Below are positions 9,417 through 18,141 of a stretch of 64,000 nt of DNA, in pieces (position 1 is the stretch's first letter; each line of letters begins with the position of its first letter). The position numbers were made by a program, and so were the translations under genes. The stretch comes from Flavobacterium taihuense (GTDB lineage Bacteria > Bacteroidota > Bacteroidia > Flavobacteriales > Flavobacteriaceae). The notes beneath the pieces are model-generated. The model made no database searches. It saw only the letters and a program-made list of their open reading frames with translations, and was not told where the DNA came from. Location of the stretch: positions 186,001 to 250,000 of the forward strand of contig NZ_JAHWYN010000005.1 of the NCBI RefSeq assembly GCF_019351435.1, written 5' to 3'.

Positions 9417-10106
9417 ATGAAGAAGGAGAAAGTACTTTATATAATTCCAGCAAGAGGCGGATCTAAAGGGGTATTGAATAAGAATATTAAAAGTTTAAAT
9501 GGCAAACCTTTGATTTATTATTCAATCGAAGCCGCTTTGGAAATTTCAGATAGTGCCGATATTTGTGTTTCTACAGATTCCTTAGAAATAAAAAAAATAG
9601 TTGAGGATTCTGGATTAAAAGTTCCATTTTTAAGACCTTCAGAGATTGCAACTGACTCAGCAACTACTGAAGACGTACTCTTACACGCAATTAATTTTTA
9701 TAAAGAGAATGGTGCAGATTATGATTACGTTGTTTACCTTCAACCTACATCCCCTTTAAGAAACGGAAGTCATATTAGGGAGGCATTAAAACTGATTGAA
9801 CCTACTATAGAATTAATTGTTTCAGTAAAAGAAACAGATGCAAATCCGTATTATGTTTTGTTTGAAGAAAATAAGGAAGGTCTATTGAAAAAGACAAAAG
9901 AAGGAATTTACACTAGAAGACAAGACTGTCCTGTTGTTTATGAATTAAATGGAGCCATTTATATTATTAAAGTCGATAAGTTATTGGAAAAAGGTTATCA
10001 AAAACTAAATATGACAAAATATGTTATGCCAAAAGAAGCTTCAATTGACATTGATGATATTGTTGATTTTAAGATAGCAGAGGTTTTAATGAGCGAAAAA
10101 GGATAA
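9417..10106 (+). CDS. CMP-nonulosonate (acylneuraminate) cytidylyltransferase
   Basis: A 229-residue single-domain cytidylyltransferase that activates the nonulosonate with CTP. The nucleotide-binding block PARGGSKGVLNKNIK at residues 11 to 25, VSTDS, LQPTSPLR and the ELNGAIYI segment are hallmarks of the NeuA/LegF/PseF family. It begins 6 bp after the aminotransferase stop and closes the operon core. A second, larger CMP-sugar synthetase of a different type is encoded at 49325. The sugar specificity cannot be assigned from sequence. Confidence 0.92.
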   Translation: MKKEKVLYIIPARGGSKGVLNKNIKSLNGKPLIYYSIEAALEISDSADICVSTDSLEIKKIVEDSGLKVPFLRPSEIATDSATTEDVLLHAINFYKENGADYDYVVYLQPTSPLRNGSHIREALKLIEPTIELIVSVKETDANPYYVLFEENKEGLLKKTKEGIYTRRQDCPVVYELNGAIYIIKVDKLLEKGYQKLNMTKYVMPKEASIDIDDIVDFKIAEVLMSEKG

Positions 10107-10157
10107 TCCTTTTTTTAATTTAGAATAAAATTAGAGTTCATAATTTAAAATAATTGT

Positions 10158-11285
10158 ATGCCTTTAAAATTTTTTTTCTGTATTTTATTTTTGTTTGTTC
10201 TTTACAGTTGTGATACAGATGATAAAGAGACTCCTGAAAATATCACAATAAATTTGAGCACAGATTCAAATATTGTAAATAATACTGTTGATTATTCAAT
10301 AGTTTTAAAGGGTGGATTTTTAAAAAAACAATATTCATATGCGTCAACCATTAAATTTGAAGACGGTTCCTTGTATATGGCGGGTGTTAGTTGGGGTTAT
10401 TTTGATGATTTGAATAGGGATACAAGAATAGTAGGAGCAAAAAGTTATGATAACGGTAAGTCATGGTCAGAACCTGTACTTTTGCAAGAAAATATAGCAG
10501 CTATCAATGTCGCTAATCCTAGTTTGGTTAAAATCACAGACCAACATTTATTATTGTTTTTTGCCTCTAAGGAAAGTACAAGAAACATCAATTTATATTT
10601 TAAAGAATCTTTCGATCAAGGGAAAAGTTGGGGGCTTCCTAAAATTTTGAATGAACCCAATTCAGGATACTATATAATGAATAACGACAGAGTAGTTTAT
10701 AAAAATAACCGCTTATGGGTGCCAGTTGCAGTTCCTAATGGGGATATTTATGAAAATTATGATTCACAAAAAGTATTCTGTTTTTATTCAGATGATTTAG
10801 GTCTCAATTGGAAAAAAACAACTTCGTTAAGCAAAGATTATGCGCTTATGGAACCAGGCTTAACAGTTCTTTCGGATAGAGAATTATTGTTAAATATGAG
10901 AACAAAGAAAGGAAAAATCCTTTTTGCACGTTCCTATGATAATGGAATTGGTTGGAATTTTGAGTACTCAAATATAAAATCTCCAGCGGCACCCCAAACG
11001 ATAATTAGGAAACATGATTCAGATACCCTTTTTATGGCTTGGAATAATACAGAAAACAATTATGTAAAATCAGCTGAAAACAGAACGCCTCTTTCAGTTG
11101 CATTTAGCTCAGACAAAGGACATAATTGGAAATTTATTACGAATGTTGAGACCTCGAGTGAATTTGCGTTCAGTTATCCTTCTATGTTGCTTGATCGTAA
11201 TAATATCTATCTTAGTTATTATGAGTTGCACCATGTCTCACATAAAGTTTCAATAAAATTAGCTAAAATTGATTTACAATTTTAA
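10158..11285 (+). CDS. Sialidase-like BNR-repeat lipoprotein, probably surface-exposed
   Basis: A 375-residue secreted protein. The start encodes a hydrophobic signal with lipobox LYSC (Cys18), followed by DTDDKE, an acidic stretch like the lipoprotein export signal of Flavobacteria, so it is probably shown on the outer surface. Five Asp boxes are visible: SYDNGKSW (96), SFDQGKSW (151), SDDLGLNW (211), SYDNGIGW (259) and SSDKGHNW (317). With YASTIKFEDGSL, MEPGL, MRTKKG, NRTPLSVAFS and FSYPS these match the sialidase-superfamily beta-propeller. It lies 51 bp after the CMP-nonulosonate synthetase, so its substrate could be the organism's own nonulosonate-bearing glycan. Activity is unproven; it could also be a non-catalytic binder. 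Confidence 0.8.
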   Translation: MPLKFFFCILFLFVLYSCDTDDKETPENITINLSTDSNIVNNTVDYSIVLKGGFLKKQYSYASTIKFEDGSLYMAGVSWGYFDDLNRDTRIVGAKSYDNGKSWSEPVLLQENIAAINVANPSLVKITDQHLLLFFASKESTRNINLYFKESFDQGKSWGLPKILNEPNSGYYIMNNDRVVYKNNRLWVPVAVPNGDIYENYDSQKVFCFYSDDLGLNWKKTTSLSKDYALMEPGLTVLSDRELLLNMRTKKGKILFARSYDNGIGWNFEYSNIKSPAAPQTIIRKHDSDTLFMAWNNTENNYVKSAENRTPLSVAFSSDKGHNWKFITNVETSSEFAFSYPSMLLDRNNIYLSYYELHHVSHKVSIKLAKIDLQF

Positions 11286-11622
11286 GAAAGAGCAATGTTT
11301 TTTGCTATTCAACAGAATGGTAGATAAACAGTGTGTTTTTAGAATGTAAAAATAGATTAACAATTTTAATATTTTTTTTGGAAAGCTTACTTCACCATTC
11401 ACAAGAAAATTTAGTTTGGTAGATTACAATATTTGAAAATTTTTGATAGGACTTCGTTGCAGAATGTATTACCTATTTAATTAAAAAAGATTTATTCATT
11501 GCAATTTTTATTGCAAATTTCGATAAGCCAAAATAACAAACACCTAAGAATATTTTATTTTTTAGAAGTAAGGCTATTGTTATTCATGGATTTAAGGAAA
11601 TAATTTTAGAGAAAAAATAAAA
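11286..11622 (+). other. Intergenic region of 337 bp before the flippase gene
   Basis: No credible gene on either strand. A weak stem (AGCAA at 11291 to 11295 with TTGCT at 11302 to 11306) follows the sialidase-like gene but lacks a clear T tract. No TAnnTTTG box was recognised, so the flippase promoter, if any, is not located. Confidence 0.4.
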
Positions 11623-13023
11623 ATGTTAAAAAAGCTTTTTTCACATACAGCAATATATGGGCTTGCACCTCAAGTTTCTAAAATTGCTGGTTTTTTGGCT
11701 TTACCAATTATAACAAAGGAATTAACATCAAGTGACTATGGTGTTTATGGGTTATTAACAGCATATACTACAGCAATTTCTGTTCTTTCAATATTAGGAC
11801 TTCGTTTAATTTTGGTCAATAGTTTTTACCATTCTCCAGGTCAATATAAATGGGCATGGCGTCAACTCTATGGGTTTTTGAACTTATGGAATCTTGTTTA
11901 TGGATTGCTTTTGGCTGTTTTGGTTTTTGTTGTTATTCCTCCAGAAGCGGTTGATAATAGATGGCTAATAATGGTGTTAAATGTTATACCTATAGTTTTC
12001 TTTGGACAAACATCTGTTGTTGGACTTACTTATTATCAATTGCATCAAATGCCTATGCAAATAGCGATTAGGAGTTTTATTTTTGGTGTTTTGACAGTGG
12101 GCTTAAATGTAATTCTTATTGCTCATTTTAAAATGGGATATATGGGTTGGTTTTGGTCCAATTTTATTGTTGGGATTTTAAATAACATATCTTACTGGTA
12201 TCCGCTAAATGTCAAATTTAAAATGACACCTATTTATAATTTTAAGTGGAGATTTATAAAAAAGAGCTTAAAAGTAAGTTTGCCTGTCGTACCGCATCAT
12301 TATTCCTCTTATTTATTAGATAGTTCGGATAAAGTAGTAATGGATCTCGAAAAAATATCCACAAGTGATATAGGCAAATATAATGTGGCTTACAGCGTTG
12401 GTAATATGTTCAATGCTCTCGGAGTTGCAGGCGGTTATGCAATTGGTCCTTTAATGAATGAAAAATATAAAAAAAATGATGATTATGGAGCTAGAGATCT
12501 AGTTTTTGTTATGCAAATAGTTTTCTTTTATTTAACATTCATTGGAAGTATTTGGATGAAAGAAGTTTTTCAGATAATGATAAGGAATGCATCTTTAAGT
12601 CAACTTTATCCATTGGCTATCGTTATAGTGATGTCATACAATTATAGACCTATGTACCTTGGAGCTGTAAACAAGTTATTTTATAAAGAAAAAACAAAAT
12701 TTTTATGGAAATTAACATTAACAGCTGCAATAATCAATGTAAGCCTCAATCTTATATTGATGCCATTTTATGGATATAAAGTGGCCGCTTTTACAACTTT
12801 TGCTGCATTTTTGTATATGGGATATGCTGGATTTTACTATAAAATTTTCAAAGAAATTAATGTTGCAAATTATTATCAGTTTGGATGGTTACTGGCTACG
12901 ATAGTTTTAGCCTTTTGTGCGTATGAAATTGTTGAATATGGGGTTATTACTAAAATAGTAATTTCTATCGTATATTCAGTTATTGCAGCAGTTCTTCTGT
13001 TTAAACTTAATAAAAAGTTTTAA
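11623..13023 (+). CDS. wzx: Wzx-type polysaccharide flippase
   Basis: A 466-residue polytopic inner-membrane protein of the MATE-like polysaccharide transport superfamily. The N-terminus (KLFSHTAIYGLAPQVSKIAGFLALPIITKELTSSDYGVYGL) is the typical opening of lipid-linked oligosaccharide flippases. About twelve hydrophobic segments alternate with short charged loops over the full length. It should move undecaprenyl-diphosphate-linked repeat units across the inner membrane for the Wzy-like polymerase at 18142. It begins a run of closely spaced genes; the next starts 5 bp after its stop. Confidence 0.9.
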   Translation: MLKKLFSHTAIYGLAPQVSKIAGFLALPIITKELTSSDYGVYGLLTAYTTAISVLSILGLRLILVNSFYHSPGQYKWAWRQLYGFLNLWNLVYGLLLAVLVFVVIPPEAVDNRWLIMVLNVIPIVFFGQTSVVGLTYYQLHQMPMQIAIRSFIFGVLTVGLNVILIAHFKMGYMGWFWSNFIVGILNNISYWYPLNVKFKMTPIYNFKWRFIKKSLKVSLPVVPHHYSSYLLDSSDKVVMDLEKISTSDIGKYNVAYSVGNMFNALGVAGGYAIGPLMNEKYKKNDDYGARDLVFVMQIVFFYLTFIGSIWMKEVFQIMIRNASLSQLYPLAIVIVMSYNYRPMYLGAVNKLFYKEKTKFLWKLTLTAAIINVSLNLILMPFYGYKVAAFTTFAAFLYMGYAGFYYKIFKEINVANYYQFGWLLATIVLAFCAYEIVEYGVITKIVISIVYSVIAAVLLFKLNKKF

Positions 13024-13028
13024 TTATA

Positions 13029-14468
13029 ATGGAATTCAAAGAAAGAGAAAATCTTATCAATTTTCTAGAAAATACTGAACAAAAATATCCAGTTGAAGAT
13101 TGGAAGGTAGAAGATGTTGAGATATGGCCAATTATAAAAACCACTATTTTTTTTTCGACATATAATCAGGGTAAAATAGAATCTAAAAATCTAAAAAGTA
13201 AGATTATTTCATTTTTTAGATTATTTAAGCTGGATGTAGTTTATTCTTATTTTTGTTTAAAAAGAGCTAAAATAATGGAAATTAAATATATGTTTTCTGG
13301 CTTTTTTGGACATCGGGTAATGTGGGATGGGGTATTTTATAATCGCTATTTTGATCCGATTATGGATTCAATAGAGGATAATGAAGGACAGCGTTCAAGC
13401 ATCTTTGAATATGATAAAAAAAGAAAAATAAAACATTATCGCGAGGATCGTGTCTTTGATGTGACTAAGTTTATTCATTATTTTAATTTTATCACAAAAG
13501 GAACGATCGTTGATTATGATAAATTTCAAGGTTTTGATGGCTTATTGAAAGAATTAGAACAAGGGATGCAAATTAACCCTACTAAGTTATTGACAAAGAT
13601 ATCTAGTGAATTGAATAATGCATTTGTTTGGAAAAAATTATGGCTTTATGTATTGGATAGAAATAAAGCTTCACATGTATTTGTTTTGTGCTACTACAAT
13701 AGCAAAATGTATGGGCTTTTATTAGCTGCAAAAGAAAAAGGTTTAGTTTCAGTAGATATGCAGCATGGTGGTCAGGGCGGTTTTCATGTAGCTTATAATT
13801 TTAAAAAAATTCCACTAAAAGGATATAAACTAGTACCAGATTATTTTTGGAATTGGGATAAAAATTCGGCTGATAATATTTTAAAATTTACAAGAGAAAC
13901 CCCTCATAAAGTTATTGTTGGAGGCAATCCATGGATAGATTTTTTAAAAAACCAGAAAGTGTTCTTAGTTGAAAAGGAAATTATAATTTATACTTTACAG
14001 ACTACTCTAGTACCGGTTTTACACGATTATATTATCGAAGCAATAAAAAAAACCCCTCAAAATTTTAGTTGGTGGCTTCGGTTGCATCCTCGAATGACTG
14101 AAAATGAAATTACAGAATTATATAATACTTTAACTAAAGAAAATATAATTGATAAAGTTGAAATTAAAAAAGCATCTAAGATTCCTTTGCCCTTAATTCT
14201 AGCAAATTGTGTTGTACATGTTTCGCACTTTTCAGGAAGTATATTGGAGGCCAATTTAATGAATGTTAAGGCAAATATTATTCTTGGAGAAATAGGGAAA
14301 AAATATTTTCAGGACATTTTAAATATTGGTGGGGCATTATATTATGACGTAAGTGATAAAATGGATTTGTATCAGTTTATTGAAAATTGTATAGAGGACT
14401 CTAAAAATAAAAAAGAAAATGTTGTGGATGAGGTAAATTATAAATCGGCAATTCAATTATTACATTAA
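13029..14468 (+). CDS. Unassigned GT-B-like capsule/glycan transferase, candidate nonulosonate transferase
   Basis: A 479-residue soluble protein not recognised as a named family. The C-terminal half has features of GT-B enzymes of capsule synthesis: MQHGGQGG at about 244 to 251, VGGNPWIDFL at about 297, RLHPRM at 351 to 356 and HVSHFSGSILEA at about 397 to 408. An HP motif followed by a serine motif is also found in several bacterial sialyl- and Kdo-transferase families. With a nonulosonate operon just upstream and the flippase 5 bp away, transfer of that sugar is a reasonable guess. The N-terminal 200 residues show no motif I know. Function remains open. Confidence 0.55.
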   Translation: MEFKERENLINFLENTEQKYPVEDWKVEDVEIWPIIKTTIFFSTYNQGKIESKNLKSKIISFFRLFKLDVVYSYFCLKRAKIMEIKYMFSGFFGHRVMWDGVFYNRYFDPIMDSIEDNEGQRSSIFEYDKKRKIKHYREDRVFDVTKFIHYFNFITKGTIVDYDKFQGFDGLLKELEQGMQINPTKLLTKISSELNNAFVWKKLWLYVLDRNKASHVFVLCYYNSKMYGLLLAAKEKGLVSVDMQHGGQGGFHVAYNFKKIPLKGYKLVPDYFWNWDKNSADNILKFTRETPHKVIVGGNPWIDFLKNQKVFLVEKEIIIYTLQTTLVPVLHDYIIEAIKKTPQNFSWWLRLHPRMTENEITELYNTLTKENIIDKVEIKKASKIPLPLILANCVVHVSHFSGSILEANLMNVKANIILGEIGKKYFQDILNIGGALYYDVSDKMDLYQFIENCIEDSKNKKENVVDEVNYKSAIQLLH

Positions 14469-14474
14469 GTCGTT

Positions 14475-15179
14475 ATGAAAAATCGTTTATTTAATAAGGT
14501 AATTTTTTATGCATATAATAAATTCTTTAAATTTAATATAATTTCAGTTACTAAAACTTCAAAGATTTCACCTTTAGCAACTTTAAAAAAAGTAACAATT
14601 TCAGGTGATATTGACATTGATGATTATGCTATTTTGCAAGGAGGTGTAACTCTTGTTTCCTCTTCTGGAGCAAAAATTAAAATTGGGCGTTACTCCGTTA
14701 TCAATGGGCCCAATACCGATTTGTATGCATCCATCAATTCAATAGAAATAGGTGCTTTTTGTAGTATTGCTCGCAATGTGTCTTTTCAAGAGTTTACTCA
14801 TCATTCAGATAGAATTACGACCCATTTGATAATGAAACATATTTTTAAAATTGCTGATCAAGATATTATTTCAAAAGGCAGCATAAAAATAGGAAACGAT
14901 GTTTGGATCGGAACGCATTCAGTAATTTTATCAGGAGTCACCATTGGTAACGGAGCAATCATTGCAAGTAATAGTGTGGTTACTACTGACGTTCCTCCCT
15001 ACGCAATTGTTGGGGGTTCACCAGCTAAAATATTAAAATATAGATTTGATAATGAGGTAATTGATAAATTAAAGATTATCAAATGGTGGGATTGGGATGT
15101 TGAAAAAATAGAAGCAAACAAAAATGTTTTTACTTCTTCTTTAATAAAAAATGTTAAATTGTTGGATGATATGTTGTGA
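14475..15179 (+). CDS. Hexapeptide-repeat acyltransferase
   Basis: A 234-residue left-handed beta-helix acyltransferase. Hexapeptide turns run from about residue 30 (ISGDIDIDDYAILQGGVTLV) to 195, with the conserved end IGNDVWIGTHSVILSGVTIGNG and VPPYAIVGGSPAKILKYRF. The EFTHHSD segment supplies a likely catalytic histidine. Proteins of this class O- or N-acetylate polysaccharide sugars in the cytoplasm using acetyl-CoA. It lies 6 bp after the GT-B-like gene. A second and a third acyltransferase of the same fold follow at 16368 and 21532, pointing to a multiply acetylated repeat unit. Confidence 0.85.
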   Translation: MKNRLFNKVIFYAYNKFFKFNIISVTKTSKISPLATLKKVTISGDIDIDDYAILQGGVTLVSSSGAKIKIGRYSVINGPNTDLYASINSIEIGAFCSIARNVSFQEFTHHSDRITTHLIMKHIFKIADQDIISKGSIKIGNDVWIGTHSVILSGVTIGNGAIIASNSVVTTDVPPYAIVGGSPAKILKYRFDNEVIDKLKIIKWWDWDVEKIEANKNVFTSSLIKNVKLLDDML

Positions 15180-15223
15180 ATATTATCTGATAGGCAATAT
15201 GAACTAAATTTGATAAATAAACT

Positions 15224-16360
15224 ATGACCACTAAAAAAGATCGTAAAGCGACAATTTTATATGTACACCACGCTGGAGGTTTTGGTGGAGCTCCTAAGAG
15301 TATGGGATTTATTATAAAAGATTTGGATAAATCAAAATTTTATCCTGTATTAGTTAATATTGAGGATGGACCGATAAATGAATTTTTTGAAACTCTGCCC
15401 GTAAAATTAATAAAAGTAAATGGAATAAAGCCTTTTCATGGATCAACAGTTGTTGAAAAAGATTGGAAATTATTTTTGAGAAATTGGATTTTTTTGATAC
15501 CTAGTATTTTGAAAGCTAGTAAGTTATTAAAAGAAATAAAGCCTGATTTAATTCATCTTAATTCTACCTGTCTGTTTAGTTTTGCAATAGCAGCTAGATT
15601 AAATAATATAAAAATAATTTCTCACGTTAGGGAGCCTTTGCGTAAAGGTTTATGGGGAGCACCACTAAGATTTTTTTGTAAAAAATATATTGATGGCTTT
15701 ATCGCTATATCTAAATTTGATTTAGAGTCATTGAAAATTTCTAGTAAAACTGAAATATTAAGTGAAGTGATTTATAATTTTGTTGAAGATGTTGATATGA
15801 ACACTTCTTATAATAGTATAAAGACCGAATTAAATCTTAATGAAGAAGATGTAGTATTTCTTTATCTAGCAAGATTTGCTAAAAGTAATGGATGGAAGCA
15901 GTTGGTGACAATGGGATTATCTTTGACAGAAAAATATAAAAATTTTCATTTTGTTCTAGTTGGAGCTCAAAATAAACTGCAACTAAATTATGTAAATCAT
16001 AAAAATATACATATTTTACCTTTTAGAAGGGATGTTTCTTCAATCTTGAAAAGTTCAGATGTTTTTGTGTGCCCATTTACAGAACCTCATTTTGCTAGAG
16101 GAATTATTGAGGCATCAGCACACGGCTTGCCTATTATTGGTGTAAACATCGGAGGAGTTAATGAATTAGTTCTAGAAAACACTTCTGGTTTTTTATATAA
16201 AAATAGTCCTGATTTTCAAAAATGTGCAGTGTTATTAGGAGAAGACAAGCAATTAAGAAAAAAGATGGGTAAGGATGGAATTGCTTTTTCGAAACAAAAT
16301 TTTAATATGAAAGTTAATCTTGAAAGGACATATAGATTTTATGATAATTATTTAAAATAA
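15224..16360 (+). CDS. Glycosyltransferase family 4-like
   Basis: A 378-residue GT-B enzyme. The N-terminal half opens with ILYVHHAGGFGGAPKSMG and contains KPDLIHLNST; the C-terminal half has VFLYLARFAKSNGWKQL, DVFVCPFTEPHFARGIIEASAHGLPIIGVNIGGVNE, the donor-binding E-x7-E block with the EA..HGLPIIG signature of retaining GT4 enzymes. It probably adds one sugar of the cluster A repeat unit at the inner face of the membrane. Donor and acceptor cannot be told from sequence. It starts 44 bp after the acyltransferase and is followed 7 bp later by another one. Confidence 0.88.
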   Translation: MTTKKDRKATILYVHHAGGFGGAPKSMGFIIKDLDKSKFYPVLVNIEDGPINEFFETLPVKLIKVNGIKPFHGSTVVEKDWKLFLRNWIFLIPSILKASKLLKEIKPDLIHLNSTCLFSFAIAARLNNIKIISHVREPLRKGLWGAPLRFFCKKYIDGFIAISKFDLESLKISSKTEILSEVIYNFVEDVDMNTSYNSIKTELNLNEEDVVFLYLARFAKSNGWKQLVTMGLSLTEKYKNFHFVLVGAQNKLQLNYVNHKNIHILPFRRDVSSILKSSDVFVCPFTEPHFARGIIEASAHGLPIIGVNIGGVNELVLENTSGFLYKNSPDFQKCAVLLGEDKQLRKKMGKDGIAFSKQNFNMKVNLERTYRFYDNYLK

Positions 16361-16367
16361 TGTATTA

Positions 16368-16946
16368 ATGAAGAGAATAATTATTATATATTATGTTTTA
16401 GTCGGTTTGTTGAAATTTAATCAACGGTCTTATAAAATAGGAATTAAATTAAGGATTAGAGGCCCGGTAAATTTGACAGTTAGCGATTCTGGTAAATTAG
16501 ATATTGGAGATAATTTTAATTTGGTTAGTGGTTTAATGCAAAATCCTTTGGGTAGAAACATTAAAAGTTTTATAAGAGTTGATAAAGAAGCTGAAATTTC
16601 TATAGGCGACAACGTTGGTATGAGTTGTGTTACTTTGTGGGCAAAAAACAGTATTCAGATTGGCAACAACGTTAAAATTGGCGCTGACGTACTAGTTTTA
16701 GATTCAGATATGCACGCTTTAGATTATCAGTTACGAAGGTCAGTAGCAACAGATGAAATTAATTGTATTTCAAAGGCAGTGAAAATCGGAGATGACGTAT
16801 TTATAGGGACTCGATCAATTATTTGCAAAGGTGTTGAAATTGGTAATCGTTCTATAATTGGAGCAGGTAGCGTGGTGGTATCTAATATACCGCAAGATCA
16901 AATATGGGGGGGGAATCCTGCTAAATTTATAAAAATGATAAATTAA
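16368..16946 (+). CDS. Hexapeptide-repeat acetyltransferase (WcaF/maltose acetyltransferase-like)
   Basis: A 192-residue beta-helix acetyltransferase. The hexapeptide region covers about residues 60 to 185, ending in KIGDDVFIGTRSIICKGVEIGNRSIIGAG and PQDQIWGGNPAKFIK. The DSDMHALDY segment carries the likely catalytic histidine seen in NodL/WcaF-type enzymes. It lies 7 bp after the GT4 gene and 5 bp before the next glycosyltransferase, so it probably modifies a sugar of the same repeat unit. Confidence 0.85.
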   Translation: MKRIIIIYYVLVGLLKFNQRSYKIGIKLRIRGPVNLTVSDSGKLDIGDNFNLVSGLMQNPLGRNIKSFIRVDKEAEISIGDNVGMSCVTLWAKNSIQIGNNVKIGADVLVLDSDMHALDYQLRRSVATDEINCISKAVKIGDDVFIGTRSIICKGVEIGNRSIIGAGSVVVSNIPQDQIWGGNPAKFIKMIN

Positions 16947-16951
16947 ATTAC

Positions 16952-18112
16952 GTGAGAAAACTTTTTTTTGATATACAAATTACAGGACATCACACAGAAT
17001 ATATTGGCCATTTAATTAATTATCTCTCCGATAATAAAGATGCAGATGAATATATTTTTGTAGTTCACCCTGATTTTCCAGCAAAATTTAAAACTATATA
17101 TGATAAAGGGAACTTAATTACAAATTTTCAATGGGTTTGTGTTTCATACGATCAAGTTCATGAATGTTTTTCCAGAAGTATCATAAGAAGTTCTTTTTCA
17201 TTATATAAGTTAATGCATTATTATGGGATACAGTATAAAGTAAATCATGTTTGTCTTTTGTATTTTAATATTTTTCAATTGCCTTCAATTTTTTATCGCC
17301 CATCTTATACTTTAAGTGGTATATTGTTTTTGCAATTTCATAGGATGAATAAAAATAGTTTGAAAGACCAATTAAAGTATTATCGTAAATATATTACCAC
17401 TAAGTTATATTCATTTAATCCTAAAATAAAAAGAATATTTATTTTAAATGATCAGAAAACCGCAGTCTACTTAAATAATGAATTTAGTACGGACATCTTT
17501 AAAATGCTACCAGATCCAATAGCGAAATTAACACCACTAGATAATTTCGATATTTATGAACACTATAATTCTGAAAAAGACAGAAAAGTATTTTTGCACA
17601 TTGGGTCGTTAGGAGATCGAAAAGGAACATTTGAAGTTATTGATTCGGCAACTTGTATTTCTGAAGAAAATCAATCTAAAGTTTTTATTTTGGTGGTTGG
17701 TAAGGCCGAAAATGATGAGATAGAGCAAACTATTATAGATAAAGTAAAATATAATACATTAAATTCTAATGTTCAGATAGTCTGGGATAATCAGTTTGTT
17801 TCTAATGAGATGATGAAAAGTTTATTTGATCAGTCCCATGCTATTTTATTGCCTTATAAAAACACAGAAGCTTCCAGTGGAATTCTTGGTCATGCGGCCG
17901 CGGCTAACAAAAAAGTAATTGCCACAGGAAAGGGGTTAATAAGAGAAATTATTGAGGAAAATAAATTAGGTATTTTATTGGAGGAAGTAAGTTCATCCGA
18001 AATTGCCAGCAAGATTGATGAGGTACTTAGTTTTCAAGTTTTGTTTACCTCCGAAAATTCATTTGTTGAAGAACATAGTCCAAGTAAGTTTGCAGAATTA
18101 GTTTTGCATTAA
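16952..18112 (+). CDS. Glycosyltransferase, GT4-like, with GTG start
   Basis: A 386-residue protein starting with GTG 5 bp after the acetyltransferase stop; no in-frame ATG lies close upstream. The C-terminal half contains FLHIGSLGDRKGTFEVID, VFILVVGKAEN and HAILLPYKNTEASSGILGHAAAANKKVIATGKGLIREI, a GT4-type donor site in which the usual EA..GGP stretch is replaced by SSGILGHAAA, as in some family members. The N-terminal half (DIQITGHHTEYIGHLINYL) is compatible with GT-B. Role is in repeat-unit assembly for cluster A; sugar specificity is unknown. Confidence 0.78.
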   Translation: MRKLFFDIQITGHHTEYIGHLINYLSDNKDADEYIFVVHPDFPAKFKTIYDKGNLITNFQWVCVSYDQVHECFSRSIIRSSFSLYKLMHYYGIQYKVNHVCLLYFNIFQLPSIFYRPSYTLSGILFLQFHRMNKNSLKDQLKYYRKYITTKLYSFNPKIKRIFILNDQKTAVYLNNEFSTDIFKMLPDPIAKLTPLDNFDIYEHYNSEKDRKVFLHIGSLGDRKGTFEVIDSATCISEENQSKVFILVVGKAENDEIEQTIIDKVKYNTLNSNVQIVWDNQFVSNEMMKSLFDQSHAILLPYKNTEASSGILGHAAAANKKVIATGKGLIREIIEENKLGILLEEVSSSEIASKIDEVLSFQVLFTSENSFVEEHSPSKFAELVLH

Positions 18113-18141
18113 AAATTAATTGAATAATAAAATGACAATAA

